Positions 1 to 7,987 of a stretch of DNA of 64,000 bases are shown here, one piece after another. The notes under the pieces were generated by a model. It did no database searches and was not told the origin of the DNA. It saw only the letters and a program-made list of their open reading frames with translations. Both the position numbers and the translations under genes were made by a program. Position 1 is the first letter of the stretch, and each line of letters opens with the position of its first letter. This stretch comes from Kitasatospora sp. SolWspMP-SS2h (GTDB taxonomy: Bacteria > Actinomycetota > Actinomycetes > Streptomycetales > Streptomycetaceae), in NCBI RefSeq assembly GCF_003259315.1, contig NZ_QLLT01000029.1:1-64000 (forward strand), given 5' to 3'.

Positions 1-393
1 TCCACCGGCCGCCCCGAACTCACCGAGGCCGCCATCGTCGTCTCCGGCGGCCGCGGCGTCGGCGCCGCCGACGGCTTCTCCGTCGTCGAGGACCTCGCCG
101 ACGCCCTCGGCGCCGCCGTCGGCGCCTCCCGCGCCGCCGTCGACGCCGGCTGGTACCCCCACAGCAGCCAGGTCGGCCAGACCGGCAAGCAGGTCTCCCC
201 CCAGCTCTACGTCGCCGCCGGCATCTCCGGCGCCATCCAGCACCGCGCCGGCATGCAGACCAGCAAGACCATCGTCGCCGTCAACAAGGACCCCGAAGCC
301 CCCATCTTCGAACTCGTCGACTACGGCGTCATCGGAGACCTCTTCACCGTCCTCCCCCAACTCACCGACGAGGTCAAGTCCCGCAAGGGCTGA
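1..393 (+). CDS. etfA: Electron transfer flavoprotein alpha subunit, C-terminal part (5' end outside window)
   Basis: The frame is open from base 1 and gives the last 130 residues of ETF alpha (FixB). This is the FAD-binding domain: it shows SGGRGVG, the VGQTGKQVSPQLYVA stretch, GISGAIQH, AGMQTSK and NKDPEAPIF, which contact FAD in this family. ETF passes electrons from acyl-CoA dehydrogenases to the respiratory chain through ETF-quinone oxidoreductase. The beta subunit (etfB) normally lies just upstream and would be outside the window. The gene ends at TGA 391-393 and is followed by a strong hairpin shared with the convergent peptidase gene. Nothing looks broken; the truncation is only the window edge. 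Confidence 0.95.
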   Translation, partial: STGRPELTEAAIVVSGGRGVGAADGFSVVEDLADALGAAVGASRAAVDAGWYPHSSQVGQTGKQVSPQLYVAAGISGAIQHRAGMQTSKTIVAVNKDPEAPIFELVDYGVIGDLFTVLPQLTDEVKSRKG

Positions 394-407
394 TCCCGCC
401 GCGAGCC

Positions 408-441
408 GGAGGGCGCGGTCCCCGCGGGGACCCCGCCCTCC
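408..441. terminator. Bidirectional hairpin terminator between etfA and the S53 peptidase
   Basis: Two 16-nt arms (408-423 and 426-441) are reverse complements with a single mismatch, separated by 2 nt. The hairpin lies between two convergent genes, 15 nt after one stop and 14 nt from the other, so it can serve both strands. There is no clear U-tract, as is common in high-GC actinomycetes. Confidence 0.8.
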
Positions 442-455
442 GTCGTCCGGGCGGG

Positions 456-1820
456 TCAGCGGCCCGCGAGGGAGCGCACGAAGCGGTCGCCGTCGACGGT
501 GCCCAGGCCGGAGGCCAGGTCGTAGCCCTTCTTGGCCTGGTAACCCGTCACCGCGTCCCAGGAGTTGTCGCCCGCGGTGACGTCGGTGATGCCGCTGAGC
601 TGCGAGGGCAGCAGGGCCAGCCCGTACAGGCGCGGGTTGAGCTGGCCCAGGCGGTGGCCCGCCAGCTGGGCGGCCAGCGCGACGATGCCGGAGAAGACCG
701 GGGTCGCCTCGCTGGTGCCGCCGACCAGGTGCCAGCCGACCGCCGTCGGGTCGTACGACTCGTACGTCCAGGCCGCGCCGTCCACCGCCGCGCTCATCGA
801 GATGTCCGGGGTGCCGCGGTGGTTGCCGGTGGTGCCCGCCACGGCGGCCTGGTACCAGGGGCGGGCGAAGACGCCGGAGACGCCGCCGCCCGCCGCGCCG
901 TAGTCGTCGTGCCAGACCCGGTCGGGGGCGGTGCGGTTGCCGCTGTCGTCCAGGGTCAGCTGGGTGCCGCCGACCGAGGTGACCAGCGGGTCCGCGGACG
1001 GCCAGGAGTTGACCTTGTACGGGTACAGGTCGCTGCCGTTGTCCATCGCGTCGGTGGCGCCGTTGTCGCCGGAGGCGGCCAGCACCGTGACGTTCTGGGC
1101 GGCCGCCGACTCGAAGGCGTAGCGCAGCTTCTGGATCGACTTGAAGTCGCCCTTGTCGTAGCCCGGGAAGGTGTTCTCGGTCGCGCCGAAGCTCTGCGAG
1201 ATCACGTCCACGTCGTGCGACTTCATGACGGCCTTCTCGGCGTCCATCATCTCGGGCAGGCCGGTGACGCCCTCGGTCTCCGCGACACCGGTCTCCACCA
1301 GCACGATGTGCGCGTCGGGGGCGATCGCGTGCGCGTACTCGACGTCCAGGGTGCTCTCGCCCGCCCAGCCGGTGTGGTCCTCGTTGGTCGGGTCGAAGAC
1401 CGGGACGTTGCCCCACTTGACCACCTCGACCCGGGTGTCCGGGATGCCCCACTGCCGGTCGAACACCTCCAGGTCGTGCTGGATGGTCGGCGAGCCGAAG
1501 GAGTCCACGATCACGATGGTGCGGCCCTTGCCCGTCACGCCCTGCCGGTACAGCGGGTCCAGGCGGTACGCGGTGCGGTACTGCAGCGGCGAGTAGCAGT
1601 GGATGCCGATCTGCGTCACGCAGTCCGAGGTCGATATCGGCGCGACCCGGCCGACCGCGTCGATCCGCCCGGCCGAGGCGGGGCGCAGCTTGAAGACCGG
1701 CGGGCGGGCGGCGGACTGCGCGGTGGCGGTCGCGCCGGTCAGGGCGGTGGCCCCGACGGCGAGCAGCGCGGCGGCCCGCAGCACGGTGGAGCGTCGGGTG
1801 CCCGCGGTGGCGGGGTGCAT
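456..1820 (-). CDS. Secreted S53 (sedolisin-family) serine-carboxyl peptidase
   Basis: A 454-residue protein, taking the ATG at 1820 because a signal peptide follows directly (Arg-rich start, then a hydrophobic run to about residue 38); the open frame further upstream is low-complexity and is left out. The catalytic domain starts near residue 75. The S53 triad is visible: Glu155 and Asp159 in GESTLDVEYAH and Ser370 in GGTSEATP, with the oxyanion Asp252 in SGDNGATD. The C-terminal Asp/Gly-rich part (DVTAGDNSWDA, GYDLASGLGTVDG) fits the calcium site. Only about 40 residues separate signal peptide and catalytic domain, so the usual pro-domain of roughly 180 residues is absent. Likely exported and active at low pH. 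It is divergent from the MatB-like gene and convergent with etfA. Confidence 0.9.
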   Translation of the reverse strand: MHPATAGTRRSTVLRAAALLAVGATALTGATATAQSAARPPVFKLRPASAGRIDAVGRVAPISTSDCVTQIGIHCYSPLQYRTAYRLDPLYRQGVTGKGRTIVIVDSFGSPTIQHDLEVFDRQWGIPDTRVEVVKWGNVPVFDPTNEDHTGWAGESTLDVEYAHAIAPDAHIVLVETGVAETEGVTGLPEMMDAEKAVMKSHDVDVISQSFGATENTFPGYDKGDFKSIQKLRYAFESAAAQNVTVLAASGDNGATDAMDNGSDLYPYKVNSWPSADPLVTSVGGTQLTLDDSGNRTAPDRVWHDDYGAAGGGVSGVFARPWYQAAVAGTTGNHRGTPDISMSAAVDGAAWTYESYDPTAVGWHLVGGTSEATPVFSGIVALAAQLAGHRLGQLNPRLYGLALLPSQLSGITDVTAGDNSWDAVTGYQAKKGYDLASGLGTVDGDRFVRSLAGR

Positions 1821-1946
1821 GCCCAAGGAGACTCCCAGCGGAGAAGGGACCCGGGCCGGGTCCGGCCGGGGCGGCCCCCATCCCATCGGCAGCGGACGGC
1901 CCCTTCCATAGCCCGAGCGGGCCGCCCCGATGGCCCCGCCCGGCCA

Positions 1947-1982
1947 CCGGATTCGGTAAAGGGCGCGGCCGGGTTCGGTAAC
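1947..1982. repeat. Two 14-nt direct repeats 22 nt apart in a divergent promoter region
   Basis: CCGGATTCGGTAAA (1947-1960) and CCGGGTTCGGTAAC (1969-1982) match at 12 of 14 positions with a start-to-start distance of 22 nt, about two helical turns. They lie between the divergent peptidase (start 1820) and MatB-like (start 2053) genes. The phasing would suit a dimeric regulator. No known consensus was recognised. Confidence 0.4.
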
Positions 1983-2052
1983 GCCCCAGCTCGGGGGCGG
2001 CGCGCGGGGCGCCGCTGCGCACGGGCGGGCCGGGCTCGTAGAGTCGGGCGGC

Positions 2053-3549
2053 ATGGGACTGCTGACAGCACTCGACGGCGGGTACGGGGACCGGGCGGAC
2101 GCCCTGGTGGTGGACGGGACCGCCCTGTCCCGGGAACAACTGCTGGGCGCCGCCGGGGCGGTGGCCGAACGCACCGCCGGGGCGCCCGGCCTGGCCGTGC
2201 TGGCCCGGCCGACCGCCGAGACGGTCGCGGCGGTGGTCGGAGGCCTGCTCGCGGGCGTGCCGGTGGTGCCGGTGCCGCCCGACTCCGGCCCGCTGGAGCG
2301 CGCCCACATCCTGCGCGACAGCGGCGCCGCCCTGCTGGCCGGCACCGGACTGCCCGAGGACGCCGACGGGTTGACGCCCCTCCCGGTCTCGCTGGCGGAC
2401 CGCCCGGGCGGCGGCTGGCGGCCCGCGGCCGAGGACGGCGACCGGACCGCCCTGGTGCTGTACACCTCCGGCACCACCGGCGCCCCCAAGGGCGCGCTGC
2501 TCCCGCACCGGGCGCTCGCCGCCGGGCTCGACGCGCTCGCCGACGCCTGGCGGTGGGACGCCGACGACACCCTCGTCCACGGCCTGCCGCTGTTCCACGT
2601 GCACGGCCTGGTGCTCGGCGTGCTCGGCGCGCTGCGCACCGGCAGCCGGCTCGTCCACACCGGCCGGCCCACCCCGGCCGGGTACGCGGCCGCCCGCGGC
2701 AGCCTGTACTTCGGCGTCCCCACCGTGTGGTCGCGGATCGCCGCCGAGCCCGCCGCCGCCCGCGAACTGGCCGCCGCCCGGCTGCTGGTGTCCGGCAGCG
2801 CGCCGCTGCCGGTGCCGGTCTTCGAGCGGCTGCGGGACCTCACCGGGCAGGCCCCCGCCGAGCGCTACGGCATGACCGAGACGCTGATCACCGTCGCCAC
2901 CCGGGCCGACGGCGAGCGCCGCCCCGGCGCGGTCGGCGTGCCGGTGGCCGGGGTGCGCACCCGGCTGGTCGGCGAGGACGGGCGGCCGGTGCCCTCCGAC
3001 GGGGAGAGCGTCGGCGAACTCCAGGTCCAGGGGCCGACGCTGTTCGACGGCTACCTCGGCCGCCCCGAGGCGACCGCCGCCGCCCGCACCGCCGACGGCT
3101 GGTTCCGCACCGGGGACGTCGCCGTGATCGGGCCCGACGGCTTCCACCGGATCGTCGGCCGCGCCTCCGTCGACCTGATCAAGAGCGGCGGCTACCGGAT
3201 CGGCGCCGGCGAGGTCGAGGCCGCGCTGCGTGACCACCCCGGCGTGGCGGACGCCGCCGTGGTCGGCGTCCCCGACCCGGACCTCGGGCAGGCGGTGGTC
3301 GCGTACGTGGTCGTGGCGGACGGCGGCGCGGGCCGTGCGGACGGCGCGGGCGGTGCGGGTGGTTCGGTCGGCGGTGCGGGTGGTTCGGGCGGTGCGGTCG
3401 GCTCGGTCGGCGAGCGCGAGCTGATCGACTTCGTGGCGCGGCGGCTGTCCGTCCACAAGCGGCCCCGGCGGGTGGTGCTGGTCGACGACCTGCCGCGCAA
3501 CGCGATGGGCAAGGTGCTCAAGAAGCAACTCCTGGACGAGGGACGGTGA
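2053..3549 (+). CDS. matB: Malonyl-CoA ligase-like acyl-CoA synthetase (MatB type)
   Basis: A 498-residue ANL-superfamily adenylating enzyme. Visible motifs are LVLYTSGTTGAPKGALL (about 135-150), GLPLFHVHGLVLG, LLVSGSAPLP, ERYGMTET, GWFRTGDVA, and the C-terminal PRNAMGK with the adenylation lysine near residue 487. The run LVHGLPLFHVHGLVLG and the sequence around ERYGMTETL closely resemble Streptomyces MatB, which makes malonyl- or methylmalonyl-CoA from the free acid, ATP and CoA. Substrate choice is inferred from this resemblance. Unusual is a Gly/Ala/Val-rich low-complexity insertion at about residues 424-453, encoded by near-repeats, in the C-terminal subdomain. Start: the ATG at 2053 has no strong ribosome site, but the N-terminus fits the family. 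Confidence 0.85.
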   Translation: MGLLTALDGGYGDRADALVVDGTALSREQLLGAAGAVAERTAGAPGLAVLARPTAETVAAVVGGLLAGVPVVPVPPDSGPLERAHILRDSGAALLAGTGLPEDADGLTPLPVSLADRPGGGWRPAAEDGDRTALVLYTSGTTGAPKGALLPHRALAAGLDALADAWRWDADDTLVHGLPLFHVHGLVLGVLGALRTGSRLVHTGRPTPAGYAAARGSLYFGVPTVWSRIAAEPAAARELAAARLLVSGSAPLPVPVFERLRDLTGQAPAERYGMTETLITVATRADGERRPGAVGVPVAGVRTRLVGEDGRPVPSDGESVGELQVQGPTLFDGYLGRPEATAAARTADGWFRTGDVAVIGPDGFHRIVGRASVDLIKSGGYRIGAGEVEAALRDHPGVADAAVVGVPDPDLGQAVVAYVVVADGGAGRADGAGGAGGSVGGAGGSGGAVGSVGERELIDFVARRLSVHKRPRRVVLVDDLPRNAMGKVLKKQLLDEGR

Positions 3550-3668
3550 CCCGCCCCCCGCCCTTTCAGGAGGGCGGGGAGTGGGTACCACAGGGGTGGC
3601 GCGGAGGCCGGTGCCCCGCGCTGCCCGGCGCACCGCCGGGCCGGTACCACGGAGGGGCAGGGGATGCT

Positions 3669-4718
3669 GTGATCGTCTGGATCAACGGGGCGTTCGGGGC
3701 GGGCAAGACGAGTGTCTGCCGCGAGCTGGTCGGACTGCTGCCGGGGAGCCTGCTGTTCGACCCGGACACCCTCGGGCCGGTCCTGCGGGCCGCCCGGCCG
3801 GGCGCCGAACCGGGGGAGCTCCAGGACTCGCCCGCCTGGCGGCACCTGACCGCCGAGACCGCCGCCGCGCTGGCCGCCGAGGCCGACGGACCGGTCGTCG
3901 TCCCCGCCACCCTGCTGCGGCAGGAGCACCGCGACGAGATCTTCGGCTCGCTGGCCGGGCGCGGCATCCCCGTCCACCACGTCGTCCTCGACCCCGTCGA
4001 AACGATCCTGCGGGCCCGGATCGCCACCCGCGAGGACGTCCCCGGCGACCCGGAGGCCACCGCCCGGCTCCGCCGCCGCGCCCGCGAGGCGCTGCCCGCC
4101 TACCTCACCGCCCGTGGCTGGCTGGCCGGGGACGCCCGGATGGTCGACAACGGGGTGCTGACGCCCCGGCAGACCGCCGAACGGGTCGCCGACCTGGTGC
4201 GCAGCGGCGCCGCGCGCTGCCCGATCGTGCGCAGCGAGGGCGGCGACGGGGACACCGTCGCCGCGGCGGTCCTGCTCTTCGACGACCGGGACCGGGTGCT
4301 GCTGGTCGACCCCGCCTACAAGCCGCACTGGGAGTTCCCCGGCGGCGTCGTCGAGCGGGGGGAGGCGCCGACCGCGGCCGGCATCCGGGAGGTCGCCGAG
4401 GAACTCGGCCTGCGGCTGCACCCGGAGGAACTGCGGCTGCTCGCCGTCGACTGGGAGCCCGGCGCCGGGCGCGGACGCGGCGGCCTGCGGCTGGTCTACG
4501 ACGGCGGCCGGCTCGGCCCCTCCCAGGTGCTGCGGCTGCGGCTGCCCGCCGGGGAACTGCGCGACTGGCACTTCGCGACCCTCCGGGAGGCCGCCGAGAT
4601 GCTGCCCGCCGGGCGGATGCGGCGGCTGACCGCCGCGCTGGAGGCCCGGGCGGTCGGCGAACTGCGCTACCTGGAGGGCGGGCGGCCCGCCGCGACGGGG
4701 GCGGCCCCGGCGCGGTGA
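3669..4718 (+). CDS. TmrB-like P-loop / NUDIX hydrolase fusion protein
   Basis: A 349-residue protein beginning at GTG 3669, preceded by a purine-rich GGAGGGG; the longer open frame to 3546 would overlap the previous gene and adds unconserved residues. The N-terminal half (1-190) is a small P-loop kinase-like domain with WINGAFGAGKTS, where the phosphate-binding loop is GAFGAGKT at 7-14. The INGAFGAGKT start is typical of TmrB-like proteins, known for tunicamycin resistance. The C-terminal half (about 195-330) is a NUDIX domain with the box from Gly225 to Leu248 (GVVERGE, then REVAEELGL). A role in nucleotide or sugar-nucleotide turnover or self-protection is plausible, but the substrate cannot be read from sequence. 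Confidence 0.8.
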   Translation: MIVWINGAFGAGKTSVCRELVGLLPGSLLFDPDTLGPVLRAARPGAEPGELQDSPAWRHLTAETAAALAAEADGPVVVPATLLRQEHRDEIFGSLAGRGIPVHHVVLDPVETILRARIATREDVPGDPEATARLRRRAREALPAYLTARGWLAGDARMVDNGVLTPRQTAERVADLVRSGAARCPIVRSEGGDGDTVAAAVLLFDDRDRVLLVDPAYKPHWEFPGGVVERGEAPTAAGIREVAEELGLRLHPEELRLLAVDWEPGAGRGRGGLRLVYDGGRLGPSQVLRLRLPAGELRDWHFATLREAAEMLPAGRMRRLTAALEARAVGELRYLEGGRPAATGAAPAR

Positions 4719-4804
4719 GCGGGATGCGGTGACCGGGCGGCGGTGACCGGACGGCGGCGGGTCCGGGGCGGCGGGTCCGAGGTGTCGGCGGGCAGGATGG
4801 GGGG

Positions 4805-5509
4805 ATGCCGTTCACCCTGAGCCACGCCGCCGCCGTCCTGCCCGGCCTGCGGGCCGCGCAGCGCAAGGGCGCGCTGGTCGCCGCCGGGCTGGTCGCCGGT
4901 TCGCTGGCGCCCGACGTGCCGTTCTTCGCCGAGTCCCTCGTCCGGGGCGTCTACCGGCACGGCGCGTTGACGCACCGCTGGTGGGCCGCCCCGACCCTCG
5001 ACGTGGCGGTCGGCGCCGGGCTGGTGGCCGGCTGGTACGGCCTGTGGCGCCAGCCGCTGCGGGCGGCCGTGCCCGGACGCTGGAACCGGGTGGCCCCCGA
5101 GGGCCGGCCGGACGCCGGTGAACTCCTGCTGACCGCCGGGGCGTTGGCCGCAGGCGCGACCACCCACCTGGTCTGGGACTCCTTCACCCACCACGGCCGG
5201 GCCGGCGTCCGGGCCCTCCCGGTCCTGGAACGCCGGGTCGCGGGCGTGCCGCTCTACACCGCCCTCCAGTACGGCACCTCACTGGCCGGCCTGGCCGTCC
5301 TCGCCCGGTACGCCGGACCCTGGCGGGAGAGCCGCAAGGGCCCGGCGGCCCTGCTCGCCGCAGCCACCCTGGCGGGGGCGGCCGAACGCGTCCTGCGCGG
5401 CGAACGCGGCGTCATCGCCGAGACCTGCTTCGGCGCGGGCACCGGCCTGGCGGTCGGCGCGGCCGTACTCGGACTGTGCGGAGGAGCCCGGGAGTCCGAA
5501 CCGGAGTAG
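4805..5509 (+). CDS. DUF4184 family membrane protein
   Basis: A 234-residue protein with the DUF4184 hallmarks: MPFTLSHAAAVLP at the N-terminus, GSLAPDVPFF near residue 35, and THLVWDSFTHHG near residue 120. The repeated His/Asp placements resemble metal-dependent membrane hydrolases such as the YdjM type, but no activity is established. Four to five hydrophobic segments are visible (about 20-36, 65-80, 105-125, 155-170 and 205-225). The start ATG follows a G-rich tract. It sits 86 nt after the P-loop/NUDIX gene and may be co-transcribed with it. Function unknown. Confidence 0.8.
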   Translation: MPFTLSHAAAVLPGLRAAQRKGALVAAGLVAGSLAPDVPFFAESLVRGVYRHGALTHRWWAAPTLDVAVGAGLVAGWYGLWRQPLRAAVPGRWNRVAPEGRPDAGELLLTAGALAAGATTHLVWDSFTHHGRAGVRALPVLERRVAGVPLYTALQYGTSLAGLAVLARYAGPWRESRKGPAALLAAATLAGAAERVLRGERGVIAETCFGAGTGLAVGAAVLGLCGGARESEPE

Positions 5510-5870
5510 GACGGCCGGGGGTTCGGGCCGTGGCGGGGCCCTGGCGGCGGTCGGCCGGGCCTCGGGCCGCTGTCGCCGCGCCGGGCCCCGCCTTCGCACC
5601 TCCGCCCCGCGGGCGGCGGCGGGATGCGGGGGCGGGACTCGGCGGCGGGTCGGCGCGTGGCCGGGGCGGGGCGGGGTCGGTGGGCTCGGCCCGTCGGTGC
5701 CGGGGCTCCCCGCCCCGGGTGGTGCGGGCGGGCCGGGCCGGAGCCCGCGGACCGGGGACGTGGGGAGCCGCAGGGCCCCGGCGGGGGTCGGCGGTGGCCC
5801 GCTGCCGCGCCGGGGCCCGTCCCCGCGTGCCCGGTCCGCGGGCTCCGGCGTCGGTTCCGTCCGTCCGGTG
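5510..5870. other. 361-nt intergenic stretch with no supported gene
   Basis: Extremely GC-rich DNA between two convergent genes (DUF4184 plus, CMD-family minus). Open frames cross it in several directions but are compositional: long Arg/Gly/Pro runs, no recognisable domain and no good ribosome site. I see no clear hairpin as clean as those at the other convergent junctions. Confidence 0.6.
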
Positions 5871-6401
5871 CTAGAGGTAGCCGTTGGTGGCGAGGTGGGC
5901 GCCGATGGCGTGGTAGGCGGCGGGGTTCTCGGGGGCGGGGGTGGCGAGGCCGTCGACGTAGCGGTTGTACATGCAGAAGGCGGCGGCGATCAGGACGGTG
6001 TCGTGGATGGTGTCGTCGTCGGCGCCGGCGGCCCGGGCGGTGGCGATGTCCTCGGGGGTGACGGACAGTCCGCTCTCGGCGACCTTGCCGGCGAGTCGGA
6101 GCAGGGCGCGCTGGAGGTCGGTGACGGGGGCGGTGTCGAGGTCGCGCTGGACGGCTTCGACCAGGGCGAAGTCGCCGTCGAGGCGGTGTGCGGCGGTCGC
6201 GCCGTGGGCGCCGGCGCAGTAGCGGGTGCGGTTGAGGGCGGAGACGTGGGCGGCGATCAGTTCGCGTTCGCCGACGCTCAGCGGGGAGTCGCCGCGCAGG
6301 AGTTGTTCGGCGAGTTCGCTCAGGTGGCGGCCGGCGGCGGGCCTGGCGAGGAGCAGGGCGCGCATGCCGGGCTGGCCGGCCGGGAGGTCGATGTGGGGCA
6401 T
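5871..6401 (-). CDS. Carboxymuconolactone decarboxylase/AhpD-like family protein
   Basis: A 176-residue all-helical protein of the CMD superfamily. The conserved Cys-x3-His is seen as NRTRYCAGAHGA (about residue 55-66), with GERELIAAHVSALNR before it. The usual second Cys three residues from the first is absent (CAGAH), so it is not a standard CxxC AhpD peroxidase centre. The motif AAAFCMYNRYVDGLATP in the C-terminal half is common in peroxidase-related CMD proteins of actinomycetes. The ATG at 6401 was chosen over the TTG at 6437 because similarity begins at MPHIDLP. Role probably redox or detoxification; substrate unknown. Divergent from the flavoprotein gene that starts at 6522. Confidence 0.8.
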   Translation of the reverse strand: MPHIDLPAGQPGMRALLLARPAAGRHLSELAEQLLRGDSPLSVGERELIAAHVSALNRTRYCAGAHGATAAHRLDGDFALVEAVQRDLDTAPVTDLQRALLRLAGKVAESGLSVTPEDIATARAAGADDDTIHDTVLIAAAFCMYNRYVDGLATPAPENPAAYHAIGAHLATNGYL

Positions 6402-6521
6402 GCGGGTCACTGAAGCGGTTCGGTGCGGGGTTGGCAACCCCTTGACCTGGGAAGGCGGAGTCGCACACGCGGGGGCGGGTGCGGACCGCGGCGGAAGGCG
6501 GGCAGATTAGGATGGGCGACC

Positions 6522-7865
6522 GTGACTGACACCGGTAGCACCAAGGACCTGGACCCCGTCGAGCCGGTCGCGGCCCTCGCCGACGACGCCGGTGACGGGG
6601 CGTCGGAGGAGTTCGCGGCCGCGGACCCGCAGGACCGGGGGGACCCGCAGGACGGGCGGGACGAGCAGGAGGAGCGGGAGGCGTCGGCGCTACCCGACGG
6701 GGTGTGGGACGTCGTGGTGGTCGGCGCGGGCCCGGCGGGCTCCTCGGCGGCGTACGCGGCGGCCTCCCGGGGGCGGCGGGTGCTGCTGCTCGACAAGGCG
6801 GAGCACCCCCGGTACAAGACCTGCGGCGGCGGCATCATCGGCCCGTCCCGGGACTCGCTGCCGGAGGACTTCAAGCTGCCGTTGCAGGACCGGATCTCGG
6901 CGGTGACCTTCGCGCTGAACGGCCGGTGGACCCGGACCAGGCGTTCGAAGCGGATGCTGTTCGGCGTGGTCAACCGGGACGAGTTCGACCTGCGCCTGGT
7001 GCAGGCCGCCGAGCAGGCCGGCGCGGTGCTGGTGACCGGGGTGACCGCGACCGGGGTCGAGCAGAGCGGCGGCGACAGCCGCACGGTGTTCGTGACGCTC
7101 GCGGACGGGCGGAAGGTGGAGGCGCGGGCGGTGGTCGGCGCGGACGGTTCGGCGAGCCGGATCGGCCGGCACGTCGGCGTCACCTTCGACCAGATCGACC
7201 TGGGCCTGGAGGCGGAGATCCCCGTCCCCGAGTCGGTGTCGCGGCACTGGGCGGGCCGCATCCACCTGGACTGGGGCCCGCTGCCGGGCAGTTACGGCTG
7301 GGTCTTCCCGAAGACCGACTCCGGGACGCTGACGGTCGGGGTGATCTCGGCGCGCGGCGAGGGCGAGCGGACCAAGGAGTACCTGGCCGACTACGTCCGC
7401 CGACTGGGCCTGTCCGGGTTCGAACCGCTGGTGGAGTCCGGGCACCTGACGCGCTGCCGGGCCGAGGACTCGCCGCTCTCGCGCGGCCGGGTGCTGGTCG
7501 CGGGCGACGCGGCCGGGCTGCTGGAGCCGTGGACCCGGGAGGGCATCTCGTACGCGCTGCGCTCGGGCCGGCTGGCCGGCGAGTGGGCGGTGCAGGTGGC
7601 CGAGGCGGGCGGCGCGGCGGACGTGCGGCGGCAGGCGCTGAACTACGCGTTCGCGATCAAGGCCGGGCTGGGCGTGGAGATGCGGGCGGGCAAGGTGATG
7701 CTGGCCTCGTTCGAGAAGCGCCCCTACCTGTTCCACGCGGCGGTGTCGCTGATCACCCCGGCGTGGCGGGCGTTCGCCCGGACCACCCAGGGGCACACGA
7801 CGTTCGCGCAGCTGATGCGGGACCACCGGGCGGCGCGCAAGCTGGCCTCGGTCGCGGGGCGGTAG
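6522..7865 (+). CDS. Geranylgeranyl reductase family FAD-dependent oxidoreductase
   Basis: A 447-residue flavoprotein. After an acidic, poorly conserved N-terminus of about 60 residues comes the Rossmann dinucleotide motif VVVGAGPAGSSAA, then the substrate-side CGGGIIG, GADGSASRIG, and the second FAD motif VLVAGDAAGLLEPWTREGI. This order is that of geranylgeranyl reductase/digeranylglycerophospholipid reductase-like enzymes, which reduce isoprenoid chains. In actinomycetes such genes are often linked to menaquinone side-chain saturation; that role is inferred, and no menaquinone or nuo genes are in view. GTG at 6522 was taken as start. The 3' end faces the GH18 chitinase across a strong hairpin. 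Confidence 0.85.
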   Translation: MTDTGSTKDLDPVEPVAALADDAGDGASEEFAAADPQDRGDPQDGRDEQEEREASALPDGVWDVVVVGAGPAGSSAAYAAASRGRRVLLLDKAEHPRYKTCGGGIIGPSRDSLPEDFKLPLQDRISAVTFALNGRWTRTRRSKRMLFGVVNRDEFDLRLVQAAEQAGAVLVTGVTATGVEQSGGDSRTVFVTLADGRKVEARAVVGADGSASRIGRHVGVTFDQIDLGLEAEIPVPESVSRHWAGRIHLDWGPLPGSYGWVFPKTDSGTLTVGVISARGEGERTKEYLADYVRRLGLSGFEPLVESGHLTRCRAEDSPLSRGRVLVAGDAAGLLEPWTREGISYALRSGRLAGEWAVQVAEAGGAADVRRQALNYAFAIKAGLGVEMRAGKVMLASFEKRPYLFHAAVSLITPAWRAFARTTQGHTTFAQLMRDHRAARKLASVAGR

Positions 7866-7893
7866 CCGGTAGGCGGTGGTCCGACGGCGGGTC

Positions 7894-7931
7894 GGGCCCG
7901 CCCGGGAGGAGGTTCCCTCCCGGGCGGGCCC
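7894..7931. terminator. Perfect 16-bp hairpin between flavoprotein and GH18 chitinase genes
   Basis: Arms 7894-7909 and 7916-7931 are perfect reverse complements around a 6-nt loop (AGGTTC). The site lies 28 nt after the plus-strand stop and 56 nt beyond the minus-strand stop, so it can end transcription from both sides. Confidence 0.85.
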
Positions 7932-7987
7932 TGCCGACGGGCGCGGGGGTCGGGGTTCGGGGGGCCGCCGCGCCCGCGTTCCGGGGG

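Noticed and set aside
1821..2843. Upstream extension of the S53 peptidase frame by about 340 residues
   Set aside because: It is a low-complexity Ser/Arg/Pro/Ala run on the strand opposite the MatB-like gene, with no domain. A good signal peptide begins at 1820.
654..3233. Long plus-strand frame of 859 residues
   Set aside because: It is opposite or out of frame with two well-supported genes, is Arg/Gly-rich throughout and has no recognisable domain.
5550..5870. Small genes in the 5.5-5.9 kb gap
   Set aside because: The frames are compositional, lack ribosome sites and have no conserved motif.
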